Below are positions 24,471-35,920 of a stretch of 64,000 bases of DNA, one piece after another. Within the stretch, counting starts at the first letter, position 1; every line of letters starts with the position of its first letter. Made by a program: the position numbers and the translations under genes. Origin of the DNA: Chytridium lagenaria (lineage: Eukaryota > Chytridiomycota > Chytridiomycetes > Chytridiales > Chytridiaceae). The stretch spans positions 124,001 to 188,000 of the forward strand of contig JAHLKC010000035.1 in the NCBI GenBank assembly GCA_025449115.1. Reading direction: 5' to 3'. Below the pieces are notes generated by a model. It was not told where the DNA came from and did not search any database. It saw only the letters and a list, made by a program, of their open reading frames with translations.

Positions 24471-24847
24471 TGTAGGGGTTTACGGGGCTCTTTGTAATTA
24501 TAGTAATAAACTTAATAAACTAATTATTGTATAATGAACTGGTGAACGAGGTCTCCAGAGGTGACGACTAATTAATACTGATGACAACTAACTTATCATT
24601 TAATATAGCTTAAAACAATACATTATGATATGTGGGTGGCACTCCTAGCCTTAAGGTCTTCTGACCGTGCATCCCTCATTGTCCCAAAACTAAACAAAAT
24701 AAATAAACTACGGGCGGGGTTTAAAACATATCAAACTGACAACTTTTTGACTTAAGGAATGAAGGCAAGAATTTAGACGGGGCAACAATAGACTTAGACA
24801 AATTTAAATGCGGGTGAGTAAACAAACTAGAAAGATGAAACCCAACA
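24471..24847 (-). mobile_element. Ty1/copia LTR, family A-like, minus strand, copy 1
   Basis: A 377-bp LTR running TGTAGGGG...CCCAACA on the plus strand, so minus oriented. The adjacent plus-strand sequence TTCTCCCCCTCAGC (24848-24861) is the complement of a polypurine tract (GCTGAGGGGGAGAA) directly before TGTTGGG, marking it as the 3' LTR of the neighbouring minus-strand pol. The insertion lies at the codon for the last residues of the unknown gene's tail. Confidence 0.85.
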
Positions 24848-24886
24848 TTCTCCCCCTCAGCTTTCTAAACGTGCAGTTTTACTCAA

Positions 24887-26270
24887 CTACTTAACCATCC
24901 CAAACTTGGCGCGTAATTCTTCAAACTGAGTTCGCGGTAATGCTTTAGTAAACAAATCTGCAGGTTGTAACTTCGTGTTAAGGTATTCAACGCGTATCTT
25001 CTTCGCGTTAACTCTGTCTCTGATGACGTGAAACCTTCGGTCCACATGACGAGAACTCTGTGATATGATTGGCGTGCTGGCTAGCGCGTTTGCTGTCGTG
25101 TTGTCGCCATAAATGACTGGTGCGTCGTTAAACGAGTATCCTAGCTCCCCCAGAAGCTGACTAACCCAAATCATATGTGATGATGCCTCACTCAAAGAGA
25201 CATATTCAGCCTCGGCAGTAGACTGAGCCGTTGTCGCTTGCTTCTTAGTTCCCCACACAACAGCTCCCCCATTCAAAGTAATCACAAATCCACTAGTAGA
25301 CTTCATGTCCGCAGGGTCCGTCCCCATGTCGGCATCGGCATAACCCACCAACTCCAGTTTCTCTCGACGTGAGTATTGAATCCCCAGCTGCTTCGTCTGC
25401 TGAAGATATCCACAAGTGCGGTAAAGCGCGTCCCAATGTGCTGGGTAAGGATTTTCTTGAAATCTAGCCGCCATTCCCAGTGCAAACGCGATATCTGGTC
25501 GCGTCCAATCATAGCATGCATCAAGGATCCGGTGTACTGTCGGTATCCTTGTCCCTTCTCGTTCGTTTTAGTTATCTCGCCTTCCATCGTCTTCAACAGC
25601 TTTTTGACAGCGTCCATTGGCGTGTAATGTAAAAGGGTTTTCGGTAATTCCAGCTTATGACCCATCGTTTCGATGTATCTCTGCTGGAACACCACAATCT
25701 TCCCTTTCACACGATCATAGCGGCACTGCCAGCCCAACACGTATCGAAAACTTGCAGCTCGTGTTCCACGGTAACGTCTCATAAATCTTTTCTCCGATCT
25801 GTCCAGTTCCTCCTTGCTTGTTGACGCTTCAATGATATCGTCGACATAGACTCCTTTCATGGTAAGGTCCTTGCCGTTCTCTTGTAGTAGAGACACGGGT
25901 CTGCTGCTGACCTCGTGAAACGCTCCTCATCGACTTGGAATGTGTTCAGGTCGTTATTGAAACACATCGGTGCTTGAACCAAGCCGTAGAGACTCTTCAT
26001 GCACAAGCAAACCCAGTCTTCTTTCCCTTCAACAACGAATCCTTCAGGTTGCTCGATATAGATCTCGTGATCTTCTAGCTTGCCGTTTAAAAACGCGGTC
26101 TTAACATCGTATTGCCTAATCTCCATGTCCTCTTGACAGGCAATCGCCAGCATGACTCTCAACGTGGCTTGCTTAATAACGGGTGCAAACTTCTCATCGT
26201 AATCAAGACCTTGTTTCTGCGAATATCCTTTTGCAACAAAACGTCCTTTCGTTTGTCCAAATTTCCCAAC
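24887..26270 (-). pseudogene. copia pol fragment (reverse transcriptase and RNase H), copy 1
   Basis: Minus-strand frames carry copia RT blocks (AFLNGKLEDHEIYIEQPEGF, SLYGLVQAP, the catalytic GVYVDDIIE) and RNase H blocks (GYADADMGTD, STSGFVITL, TAEAEYVSLSEA, ending near FTKALPRTQFEEL). Protease, integrase and the N-terminal part of RT are missing. The coding sequence is cut exactly where LTR-B copy 2 begins (26275). Internal frameshifts, for example near 25880 between the RT halves, make it non-functional as written. Confidence 0.85.
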
Positions 26271-26274
26271 TCAT

Positions 26275-26765
26275 TGTTGGGTTTCGCTCACTTGACTCAC
26301 GAGGACGCGTCAGGATCACTCGCACCATTAGTCCGCGGCGTCGGGCGCAACACTAGAGTGCTCTGGAATTTACGCGTCGTTAGAGTTGAGCGCGAACGCG
26401 CCCATTGGACTTCTCATTTACATTCTGGACTCATTTTAATTTCCCACTTTGATTTACCTTCCTTGATTGGTTTATTTTCTTTATGCCAGTTTAATTATAA
26501 TTCTACCTGTTTGTGATTGGACATTCCCTTCTAGCCTTTATTCCCTTTGTTCCCGTCAAGGCCCTCTGATTTGTTTATCTTTGTAGTGGAGAGTTTAACG
26601 CGTGAGTGTACGCGTCTCCGATAGGTTTACCTTTGTGTTGTCTTTCCTCTTTACTTGTTCGTTTTGTTTCAGTATTTAAAGACTCGTGTGTTGAGTCGAA
26701 ATAAATTAAGAACGTTGTTCGAGCAAAAGTGCGTTTAACTTTGTTTTAATTGAGCCCCGTGAACA
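26275..26765 (+). mobile_element. Ty1/copia LTR, family B, copy 2
   Basis: It appears identical to the copy at 21473 over 491 bp, again followed by ACAAGTATTCAACA. It lies directly against the truncated RT (CAACTCAT|TGTTGGG), so either the element inserted into the LTR-A family pol or recombination joined them here. Confidence 0.85.
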
Positions 26766-26939
26766 ACAAGTATTCAACATCTCTTATAAATTATAAGAAA
26801 AGACACATATTTGTTGTCCAACAGACACTGAGAAGAGACACTATAGACATGTTTTAAATTTTACTTTTGATGACACCGACCTCTTACACCGAACGTGATT
26901 TTGTTGTTGTCTTTTTTTTAACGTGCATTACCTAAGTTG

Positions 26940-29300
26940 CAATGAATGCCCACAACAGAGAGTAACTTCTGCAAAGGGTTGCTGCCGCCGAGGACCAAGG
27001 AATTCAATTGATGTTTTCTATGGCTGAACTTCAGCTCCTACCTAATGAGCTCCAAAGGGTGCCATTTTCAAGCAGTGCGAATAATAAGAAGACCATTGCT
27101 TACATGATGACATCCCTTCACATTGGGAAGCTGTTTTTTGTTGATGAGTATCTGGAACATGCCAAACCACGAAGCACTAACTTGGATGCAAACGCAAAGA
27201 AAGCATTATGGTGGACTCGCTGCAAAGCAGTTTTCAGGTTACAATCTTTATTCTGCTTTATAGGTTAACAAGTGTTAGGTTTTTAAACACGTTTACAAGA
27301 GAAAATCCTGTAGTTAGTCTTCGCAAGATGTACGTCAGGTTTAACAGAGATTCGAAAACCAATTTTGTTGAACTTCCGTTCTACATTAATCTAACAAATT
27401 GCGAAACGGTTATTGCCTCTTTAAAGACTCATGAATTAGAGGAACTGCATGATCTAGAAGATTTACTTTTGGTTGGATTTAAGTCAGAGCATGGGGAAAG
27501 ATGGGATACAAAGGAAGAGTGTGTGAAGTATTTAGCGGATGCTATCATCAGTAGCTACATGTTTTGCGTTAATAATTAACTTTTACATCGTAGGGTTCAA
27601 AAATAGAAACAACAAGCAATCATGTTGGTCTGCAACAAAAATCTGGTGCAAACGAGAAGATTAGGAGACAGCCAGACTTAGGTATGATGTTTACACAGTT
27701 AGTTCCTTACAGGATTTTTCAGTTGCAACACAAATCCATGTCAACTCTGTTCAGCGCCAAAACATGACAGAGATTACAGAGGCCAAAGATGTTACCCCTA
27801 CAACCACTTCCAGCACTAAAGAAGCTTCTAACCAGGTAGTGAAGCTCGCATCAACTGAAGATACTGCAAAACTACCACGGTAACGCTGTTTTATTCTTTA
27901 ATATTCATCTTCTTTCACTGTCATTTTTGCCAGACGCTCCTCCAAATCTTCAGGGACATCAAATGCAGCATTGGATCCCAGCAAGTATCTCAACTTGATG
28001 GAATTGTCACCATCTCCTACTGTTCCTGCAAGGACCGATGATGGAAGCATACAAGAGAATCCCTTGACTACGTCAACGACAACAACGTCCAACGAAGATC
28101 CTATTGGCGCCTCCAAAAGCACCAGTCAGGCGGAGCACGAAGCTCAACTTGGTAGGGTCAATCAACTTGAACCCAACAATGATGATTACGACGTCGACAT
28201 CGAAATGGTTTCTTTAGACTTGCAGTCGAAGGACAGGGACTTAGGAAAACATACCATTCCTGTGAAGGGAAAGGAGAAAGACTTAGTTGACAGTGTTGCT
28301 GGGAGCCGAAAAGTTAATGTTCGCTTCGAAATCCATGGTTACAGCAGCGTAATCTGCGCTTCAGTGTTATCAAAAGACGGCAAAATAGGTATGTTCCTCC
28401 AAAGTCTCCTTCATCAGTTCACAAAACTCCATCAGTGCTACTTTATTGCCTTTTTTTCTTATAAGCGTTTTTCTGATGTTCCTTTCAGTATATAAGGATG
28501 ATGCGTTTGCGGTCGCTCACCGTTTGATTGATAATGTGGCCTCGGTGCTGTTTGATGGAGATCCTTCATGTTTTTTTTGTTGATATTGCGGATATACTTT
28601 TTGTCAACAACAACACTGGAGAAATGCAATATGACACAAACGGCGAGGTTCCTTTTCAAAAGGATGCTCTTCTTAAAGTTTTCATAATACTGAGGAAGTC
28701 ACGGTACGCTAATTCACTTCTGTGCCTTTATGAGTTAAGCGATCTTCCGTACTATTGTTGTCACATTTTTTATTAAGCAGTAAAGGGCAGTGCGGAACTG
28801 ACATATCCAAGCACAAGCCTGATAAGTCACATGGCAAGATGAAAGAGCTCGACTATGGCAGCAGGCGCCTTTCCCAAGGTCGAGGTCGCTTGTCAAGCAG
28901 TGAAAGCCGGAAACCCTCGCGCAAACGGCATCGATCTGACAAAGTTTCTAAGCTGATGTCATCTGATGACGATGACTACAACTCGGATCATTCTGAAGAT
29001 TTTTGTCATAGTGCACCTAGTTCACCACCCGCCGACAACATACAAGACGAGGCTACATCAGCATCCGATCAGTCTACTGCGAATGCTTCATCGAGTGATG
29101 AGGAATTTACGTCTTCATCAAAGGAGTTTTTTAAAGCATCTCGAAAACGGCAATTGAAAGATTCTTCGCAATACAACCACAAGAAAGTCAACCGACGGAA
29201 GGACGCAAGGAAGTTGTCGGGGAAATTGTCTTCAAAGAATGTTACCAAGCAGACTATACATCAAATGATGAAACTGGGGAAAGCATTCTGGAGGCTTACA
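26940..29300 (+). pseudogene. unknown multi-exon gene trapped in the repeat, copy 2 (better preserved)
   Basis: Exons by splice sites: about 27008..27235 (MFSMAELQLL start, with KTIAYMMTSLHIGKLFFVDE), about 27280..27579 (VSLRKMYVRFNRDSKTNFVE), about 27729..27880 (Thr/Ser-rich), about 27934..28388 (acidic, YDVDIEMVSLDLQSKDRD, then VRFEIHGYSSVICASVL), 28489..28705 (DDAFAVAHRLIDNVASVL) and about 28780..29300 (Ser/Arg/Lys tail with RKPSRKRHRSDK, a likely nuclear localisation signal, then acidic serine stretches). I recognise no domain. The tail is interrupted by the LTR-A insertion, and one extra G/T run near 28570 breaks the frame. It could be a transposon accessory gene or a captured host gene. 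Confidence 0.5.
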
Positions 29301-29675
29301 TGTAGGGGTTTACGGGGCTCTTTGTAATTATAGTAATAAACTTAATAAACTAATTATTGTATAATGAACTGGTGAACGAGGTCTCCAGAGGTGACGACTA
29401 ATTAATACTGATGACAACTAACTTATCATTAATATAGCTTAAAACAATACATTATGATATGTGGGTGGCACTCCTAGCCTTAAGGTCTTCTGACCGTGCA
29501 TCCCTCATTGTCCCAAAACTAAACAAATAAATAAACTACGGGCGGGGTTTAAAACATATCAAACTGACAACTTTTTGACTTAAGGAATGAAGGCAAGAAT
29601 TTAGACGGGGCAACAATAGACTTAGACAAATTTAAATGCGGGTGAGTAAACAAACTAGAAAGATGAAACCCAACA
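29301..29675 (-). mobile_element. Ty1/copia LTR, family A-like, minus strand, copy 2
   Basis: Near-identical to the LTR at 24471..24847 (two-base length difference), with the same adjacent polypurine-tract complement at its right edge. Confidence 0.85.
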
Positions 29676-29714
29676 TTCTCCCCCTCAGCTTTCTAAACGT
29701 GCAGTTTTACTCAA

Positions 29715-31093
29715 CTACTCTAACCATCCCAAACTTGGCGCGTAATTCTTCAAACTGAGTTCGCGGTAATGCTTTAGTAAACAAATCGCAGGTTGTAACT
29801 TCGTGTTAAGGTATTCAACGCGTATCTTCTTCGCGTTAACTCTGTCTCTGATGACGTGAAACCTTCGGTCCACATGACGAGAACTCTGTGATATGATTGG
29901 CGTGCTGGCTAGCGCGTTTGCCGTCGTGTTGTCGCCATAAATGACTGGTGCGTCGTTAAACGAGTATCCTAGCTCCCCCAGAAGCTGACCCAAATCATAT
30001 GTGATGATGCCTCACTCAAAGAGACATATTCAGCCTCGGCAGTAGACTGAGCCGTTGTCGCTTGCTTCTTAGTTCCCCACACAACAGCTCCCCCATTCAA
30101 AGTAATCACAAATCCACTAGTAGACTTCATGTCCGCGGGTCCGTCCCCATGTCGGCATCGGCATAACCCACCAACTCCAGTTTCTCTCGACGTGAGTATT
30201 GAATCCCCAGCTGCTTCGTCTGCTGAAGATATCCACAAGTGCGGTAAAGCGCGTCCCAATGTGCTGGGTAAGGATTTTCTTGAAATCTAGCCGCCATTCC
30301 CAGTGCAAACGCGATATCTGGTCGCGTCCAATCATAGCATGCATCAAGGATCCGGTGTACTGTCGGTATCCTTGTCCCTTCTCGTTCGTTTTAGTTATCT
30401 CGCCTTCCATCGTCTTCAACAGCTTTTTGACAGCGTCCATTGGCGTGTAATGTAAAAGGGTTTTCGGTAATTCCAGCTTATGACCCATCGTTTCGATGTA
30501 TCTCTGCTGGAACACCACAATCTTCCCTTTCACACGATCATAGCGGCACTGCCAGCCCAACACGTATCGAAAACTTGCAGCTCGTGTTCCACGGTAACGT
30601 CTCATAAATCTTTTCTCCGATCTGTCCAGTTCCTCCTTGCTTGTTGACGCTTCAATGATATCGTCGACATAGACTCCTTTCATGGTAAGGTCCTTGCCGT
30701 TCCTCTTGTAGTAGAGACACGGGTCGCTGCTGACCTCGTGAAACGCTCCTCATCGACTTGGAATGTGTTCAGGTCGTTATTGAAACACATCGGTGCTTGA
30801 ACCAAGCCGTAGAGACTCTTCATACACAAGCAAACCCAGTCTTCTTTCCCTTCAACAACGAATCCTTCAGGTTGCTCGATATAGATCTCGTGATCTTCTA
30901 GCTTGCCGTTTAAAAACGCGGTCTTAACATCGTATTGCCTAATCTCCATGTCCTCTTGACAGGCAATCGCCAGCATGACTCTTAACGTGGCTTGCTTAAT
31001 AACGGGTGCAAACTTCTCATCGTAATCAAGACCTTGTTTCTGCGAATATCCTTTTGCAACAAAACGTCCTTTCCGTTTGTCCAAATTTCCCAA
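29715..31093 (-). pseudogene. copia pol fragment (reverse transcriptase and RNase H), copy 2
   Basis: Second copy of the pol at 24.9-26.3 kb with the same RT and RNase H motifs, starting with KGRFVAKGYSQKQGLDYDEK at the truncated 5' end. It differs from copy 1 by small indels, including loss of four bases near 29988 (GCTGACTAACCC in copy 1, GCTGACCC here) and single-base changes near 29788, 30136 and 30703, each shifting the frame. Confidence 0.85.
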
Positions 31094-31098
31094 CTCAT

Positions 31099-31324
31099 TG
31101 TTGGGTTTCGCTCACTTGACTCACGAGGACGCGTCAGGATCACTCGCACCATTAGTCCGCGGCGTCGGGCGCAACACTAGAGTGCTCTGGAATTTACGCG
31201 TCGTTAGAGTTGAGCGCGAACGCGCCCATTGGACTTCTCATTTACATTCTGGACTCATTTTAATTTCCCACTTTGATTTAACTTCCTTGATTGGTTTATT
31301 TTCTTTATGCCACTTTAATTATAA
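31099..31324 (+). mobile_element. truncated LTR, family B, copy 3
   Basis: The first 226 bp of LTR-B, then an abrupt change to minus-strand gag sequence at the shared word TTAATTATAA. The junction therefore sits on a short microhomology. Confidence 0.85.
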
Positions 31325-32188
31325 CTTCCACCACTTCCCACGATGACGGTTCCTACCACCACCATCTCTCTCGTTCTCTGAGGTATCATCACTCGACTCC
31401 CCCAAGTCCTTCTTCTTCCCAGAGCGACACTTGTTTGCATAGTGTCCTATAGTCTTGCGCTTAAAACAAGTCACTAACCTTTTATCTCCACCTTTCGACG
31501 CGTCCTTTCCTGCTGGTTTCTTCCCCTTACGCGCTCTTATCGTGAAGAAGGCCTCCGCTTCCTCCGATGCCTCCACGCGGTTCTTGATCTTTTCTTCACA
31601 GTTGAGAAGCCTGGCAACGACCAGGTTGTAGTCCTTGACCGCTTTGTCATCCGTTGTAATGTTGGCAACCGCGACGTCGTAAGCTTCCGGGAGTTTGGTG
31701 AGCAGGTGAGCAATGTATTGCTCGTTGGAGACAGCCTCGCCGGCTGCCTTGAGTTGGTTGACCATTGTGAAAAGTTCTGCAACAAATACGCGTATAGACG
31801 CGTCCTCCTTCATTCTGAGACGCGTGAGCTTGCGCGTGAGGGCGTTGCGGTTGGGTTGGGATTTCTGCTCAAATGACGACACGAGGCACTCCCACGCTTC
31901 CTTGGCCGTGAAGTCCTCTCCAATCAAGTATAAGACCGAATCAGTCACTCGAGACTCTATCCAATTCTTAGCATGATCGTTAGCCGACTGCTCCTTGACC
32001 CGCAGATCCTTCTCTTCTTTGTTTGGAGCGTTCTCGTTAACGTACGGCGTAAATCCTATCTCAGTGATCGCCCAAAGACTCTTGTCCTTGAGGTAAGTGG
32101 TCATCTGACGTTTCCAGATATGAAAGTCTTGCCCGTCAAACTTGACTGGCTTGCTGCGCTCGTCATCTAAGTCCTCTTTCTTTCCCAT
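31319..32188 (-). pseudogene. copia gag with mutated zinc knuckle
   Basis: An uninterrupted 289-codon frame begins MGKKEDLDDERSKPVKFDG and carries the copia gag body (FHIWKRQMTTYL, then SANDHAKNWIESRV, LLTKLPEAYDVAVANI). The nucleic-acid-binding knuckle reads CFKRKTIGHYANKC: the second cysteine of the CX2CX4HX4C box is arginine (CGC for TGC). The end (KWWKL-stop) is created by the junction with LTR-B at 31319-31324, so the true C-terminus, protease and pol are lost. The 5' LTR lies just upstream on the minus strand. Confidence 0.85.
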
Positions 32189-32224
32189 ATCGTCAGAGAA
32201 ATGCTACCACTGTTGAGTACTTGT

Positions 32225-32602
32225 TGTTTATGGGCTCAATAAATCAAAATTAAACGAACTTTGCTCAAACAACGTTCTTAATTTATTTTGATTCAACACA
32301 GGAGTCTTTAAATACTCAAACAAAACGAACAAGTAACGAGGAAAGACAACACAAAGGTAAACCTATTGGAGACGCGTACACTCACGCGTTAAACTCTCCA
32401 CTACAAAGATAAACAAATCAGAAAGCCTTGACGGGAACAAAGGGAATAAAGGCTAGAAGGGAATGTCCAATCACAAACAGGTAGAGTTATAATTATACTG
32501 GCATAAAGAAAATAAACCAATCAAGGAAGGTAAATCAAAGTGGAAATTCAAAACAAGTCCAGAATGTAAATTAGAAGTCCAGTGGGCGCGTTCGCGCTCA
32601 AA
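32225..32602 (-). mobile_element. 5' LTR of the minus-strand gag element, family B, truncated
   Basis: It matches the reverse complement of LTR-B from its 3' end (TGTTTAT.GGGCTCAAT) to GCGCGTTCGCGCTCAA, then diverges, so about 110-120 bp of the LTR 5' end is missing. It shows more substitutions relative to copies 1-3 than those show to each other, so it is an older relative. Confidence 0.8.
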
Positions 32603-33500
32603 TCACTACCGTTTCAAACTTATCATCCACCGAACTAAGGGTTGTAGTTTTGCAAGGGCATGTGATTGTAAGTGAGGAAATCACATTATCTGCATGAACT
32701 TTATAGTTAAAACACTTAGCAAAAATCAGAAATTTCTGGTTACACAACATTATTTTGACCGTAAATGTTTTGTTGTTTGAAGGGTGATATTATATATTTC
32801 ATCTGAAGGGTGATATTCCCTTCAACACAAAGGAATAAAATTGCTTGAGAAGAAAAGAAACTTACACAGTTTTTCTTTCACTGAGACTTCCTGTTTAAGC
32901 ATAAACAGCACACTATTGCCTATATATACGGCCAGGTGACCTTCTTGTTCAATCCAAGATTTTCACTACTATTTTATTCCTCTCCTCATATTACGATCAC
33001 GTTCCCACTCTGACACAAAACTGCCGTAAAGTCCGGTAGATCACCATGTCTACTATTTTATTCCTCTCCTCACTTACAATCACGTTCCACTCTAACAAAA
33101 GTATACATGCAGTGTGTGACACCAAAGATATGTATGAAAATTTCGACCCCAGTATACCAATATCTCCCTAGGAAGCATTTCCGACCCCAATCTTCTAAGG
33201 GGTCTTGTAAGGGGTATGAAAACGGAATTTTATAAAAGCGCAAAAAATATTTGAAAGTGAAAATTTTCATATTTGATTTTTTATTCTTTCATTAAGAAAA
33301 CCTGAGGCTGGGAGTTCACTGTGTTGTCAGCACTCTAGAAAACCCCTGTCACAAATTATTCCATGACATATTCAAATGTGTAACCTTTTTTTTCAAATTT
33401 TTTTTATATTTGGAAAAATAATAATGTTTGAAGCATCCAGGGAGGTTTTGGTGGTAGCCTGAATCAGTCAAATGCTGGGAACGTTGTGACTCTCACCCAG
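32603..33500. other. intergenic sequence with a short direct repeat
   Basis: No gene is seen. Two copies of a roughly 50-bp segment lie at about 32966-33017 and 33047-33098 (both with CTACTATTTTATTCCTCTCC, then ATCACGTTCC.ACTCT). A TGAAGGGTGATAT word is repeated at about 32777 and 32805. Confidence 0.55.
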
Positions 33501-33519
33501 ACGGCTGCGAGAACTACCT

Positions 33520-33746
33520 CAAGGAAGGGACTTTGTTACTTTCCAGGCCTCTCAGTACTATGATGAGAAGGATGGTCTTCAAAAGCCGTGCAGCAAGTGT
33601 GGGATTCTTCAAGATTATGAGCCAACATGCGTTGTTGGAATGCTTTCGGCATTATCCTCGCCATTGGTGATTATGATGGATTTGTTGGCGTTGTATCCAG
33701 GCTATGTGCTTCAGACTCATCAAAAGAAGTCAGGAGATCAAGCGTA
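33520..33746 (+). pseudogene. stranded exon with a cysteine motif
   Basis: A frame reads DFVTFQASQYYDEKDGLQKP then CSKCGILQDYEPTC and a hydrophobic segment (LLALYPGYVLQTHQKK) before a stop. It looks like genuine ancient coding sequence from a transposon gene. Family not recognised. Confidence 0.35.
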
Positions 33747-33949
33747 AATTTTATTTTACAAAGCTGTTGCTGACATCACCAGTATGTGAAAACACGGCAG
33801 CTGATGTCAGGGTTATTGAAGGATCTCCATCCATTGGCTGATAAAGTAGGTAATCAGACTTTCAATGATCATTTTTTCATTCATTTGCTAATTGTAGGCT
33901 AAGTAACATTTCACAAGTTCTTTGTTATGGCTTCCTTCCTGCAGTGACC

Positions 33950-35920
33950 TCATTTTCTCCCTTTCTTCTCTATTTCTTCACCATTCGTCCTTTCCTACTT
34001 TTGCCTTTTCACCCTTCTTTTGTTTGCCTCTCCTTTTGACTCTGCTCCTGCAGCACAGATAGCTGCTTTGCTTGCATTGATAACTGATTCATCTGTTATT
34101 TTCGAAATAGCCTCGTTGATTTTGTGTTGTGTTTGGAATCTCAATTTTTCGCGTGGGGAAGCGACCTCTTTTCTTGATACTTTTCAGTGGAGCCTTTAAC
34201 TGCATCATCAATGCTTCCAATTGGAAGGCCTTCTCTATAAGCCTCATAAAATCTTTGTTCTCTGAAAGTACATTATGATTGTGAATAAATGTACGGTTAT
34301 GAAGCACAAAACTTCTTACCGTTAACAGTGGTATTGTTGACATAGCTTCCATCACATCTCTGTGAGATTCATTAATATCTGCGCAATCGAATTCTCTGTC
34401 GCCTTAAACACCACTTTAAATAACACCAACAAAGCTCAATGGAATTCAGCTCGCAGTGAAATTTTGGCAAAAAGATTTAAATGTCCCGCCTCTGTCACGA
34501 TCTCTGTAACGGTGGGTACTGTTGCGATAAAATCTTCCTGTCTTCTAAAATCCGGTATCCACAGCATCCATGCCTATCTCCATCATCCAGTGGTCGCTGC
34601 TTTTTTGGTTTCCTGCAATTTTAACTATAATGTAGAATGAATACTATAAATAACTGTTCACACTTATAGTAAGACCCTGAAGAGAACCCCCTTTCCTTGA
34701 AACAACTTTCGCTCTTTTAGCTTGCCCAACCAGTGGTCCATCCTTAAACGATAATACTTGTTTTCGGTGTTGTTGTGCAGCTGAAATGTCGCTCCAAAAC
34801 ATGAATAAATTCAGTGTCGCTCGCCACGAAGCTTGTCCTCATTTCATATTGCTCGCAACTAAAAACAAGCGTTATGATTTGTGCTGTTGTCATAAATAAA
34901 GTGAGCCTGCACGTGAGGGCCAAATTTGGCTTCAAAAACAAGAATGGCGCACGCAATTGATCACACGCTTGCTTTCCATCAAAAAACATCTGTTGTGCGC
35001 CAATCTTCAAGGTCACCTTCGCAGAATTCCAACTTTAACCCCTTTCTTTTCTCATATTCTTAGCCTCATCCTCACTACATGTCAAGAACCCGTCATGCTC
35101 AGTAATAAACGGAAACCAAATGCTGGACCTTTGCCCTTTGGTAGCAAGGTGGGGGTGCATCCTTCTTTCCCCAATAAAACCTCGAAGTTTCATAGGTGGC
35201 GCAAGTTGTTTCATCTTGTTAAACAGCTATGAATTCTCGTTCATCTGTGTGAAGATGAGGATGCACAAATTCTGTAAGGTTGTTTGATCCAGGGGGGGAT
35301 TTGAATTGAGATTCTTTACTTGACAGGATCTCTAATTTCTTCAAAAACTTGTCTCGGTATTCAACTACTAGTGGACGTTTCTGTCCATCAACATATATCC
35401 CCTTCTTCTGTTGGGTTATTCATCTTTCTATTTTGTTTTACTCACCCACGTTCGTATTTTGTCTAAGTTGTTTTTCCCCGAACTTTGTTTGTTTACGCGT
35501 TAATTTAAGTTTTGATTTGATCAGCTGTATTGAGCTCCTCATTCCATTTAAGGATGCGTTAATCCCGTAACTTCATTATTTTATGTTTAGTTTATTATAC
35601 GTAATAGGAGGGATTTACGGGTCATGAGTTCTGTTGTAAATCCCACCTTCTACATGTATTGCGAAAAGAAGTTAGCATCAATATATGGAAGTTTCAGTGT
35701 TATTAGCTCCCTGTCACCTCTAGAGACTCCATCATCAGTTTATATAGATTATTCGCTTTATTAATTCTTTATAATTTAATTGCATTTGAGCCCTGTAACC
35801 CCTACATCTTCTTTTGCACAGCTTGTACTTCAATTGCTTCAAAGGACGTCGCACTGTCCTTTCAGACACAGTCCCTAGGTTCAGCCCTTCAAGCAAGGTA
35901 TTCAAAAGGTATGAGCATCC
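33950..35920 (-). pseudogene. DDE-type fungal transposase remnant, split by a solo LTR
   Basis: Reading the minus strand from about 35920, pieces read SERTVRRPLKQLKYKLCK, then (across the LTR) KKKGIYVDGQKRPLVVEYRD and KFLKKLEIL, then HTDERE, QDETTCATYETSRFYWGKKD and FITEHDGFL. The order matches a widespread fungal transposase family with an SERTARRWL / KGVYVDGHER..VV.YR / DE motif series, recalled from memory. A later piece near 34540-34590 reads WMLWIPDFRRQEDFIATV. Stops and frameshifts abound, including a stop just before QDET. It is a fossil copy. Confidence 0.5.
35409..35806 (+). mobile_element. solo LTR, family A, with intact target-site duplication
   Basis: A 398-bp LTR starting TGTTGGGTTATTC and ending CCCTGTAACCCCTACA, flanked on both sides by TCTTC (35404-35408 and 35807-35811). 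This is a textbook solo LTR: integration followed by LTR-LTR recombination. It closely matches the LTR at 16421..16816. Confidence 0.92.

Larger units (their letters stand above)
21473..26274. repeat. composite repeat unit 1 (4.8 kb)
   Basis: Unit order: LTR-B (plus), an unknown multi-exon gene (plus), LTR-A (minus), copia pol 3' half (minus). It is followed without a gap by unit 2. The two copies are nearly identical over their whole length, differing mainly by single-base indels and a few substitutions, so the duplication is recent or artefactual. Confidence 0.9.
26275..31098. repeat. composite repeat unit 2 (4.8 kb)
   Basis: Head-to-tail second copy of the unit at 21473. It is again terminated by a family-B LTR start (31099), so both unit boundaries fall on LTR-B 5' ends. 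This is what unequal recombination between LTR-B copies would produce. Confidence 0.9.

Noticed and set aside
26112..26516. Plus-strand frame running from antisense pol into LTR-B
   Set aside because: It only spans the junction between inverted pol and an LTR; no protein-like features.
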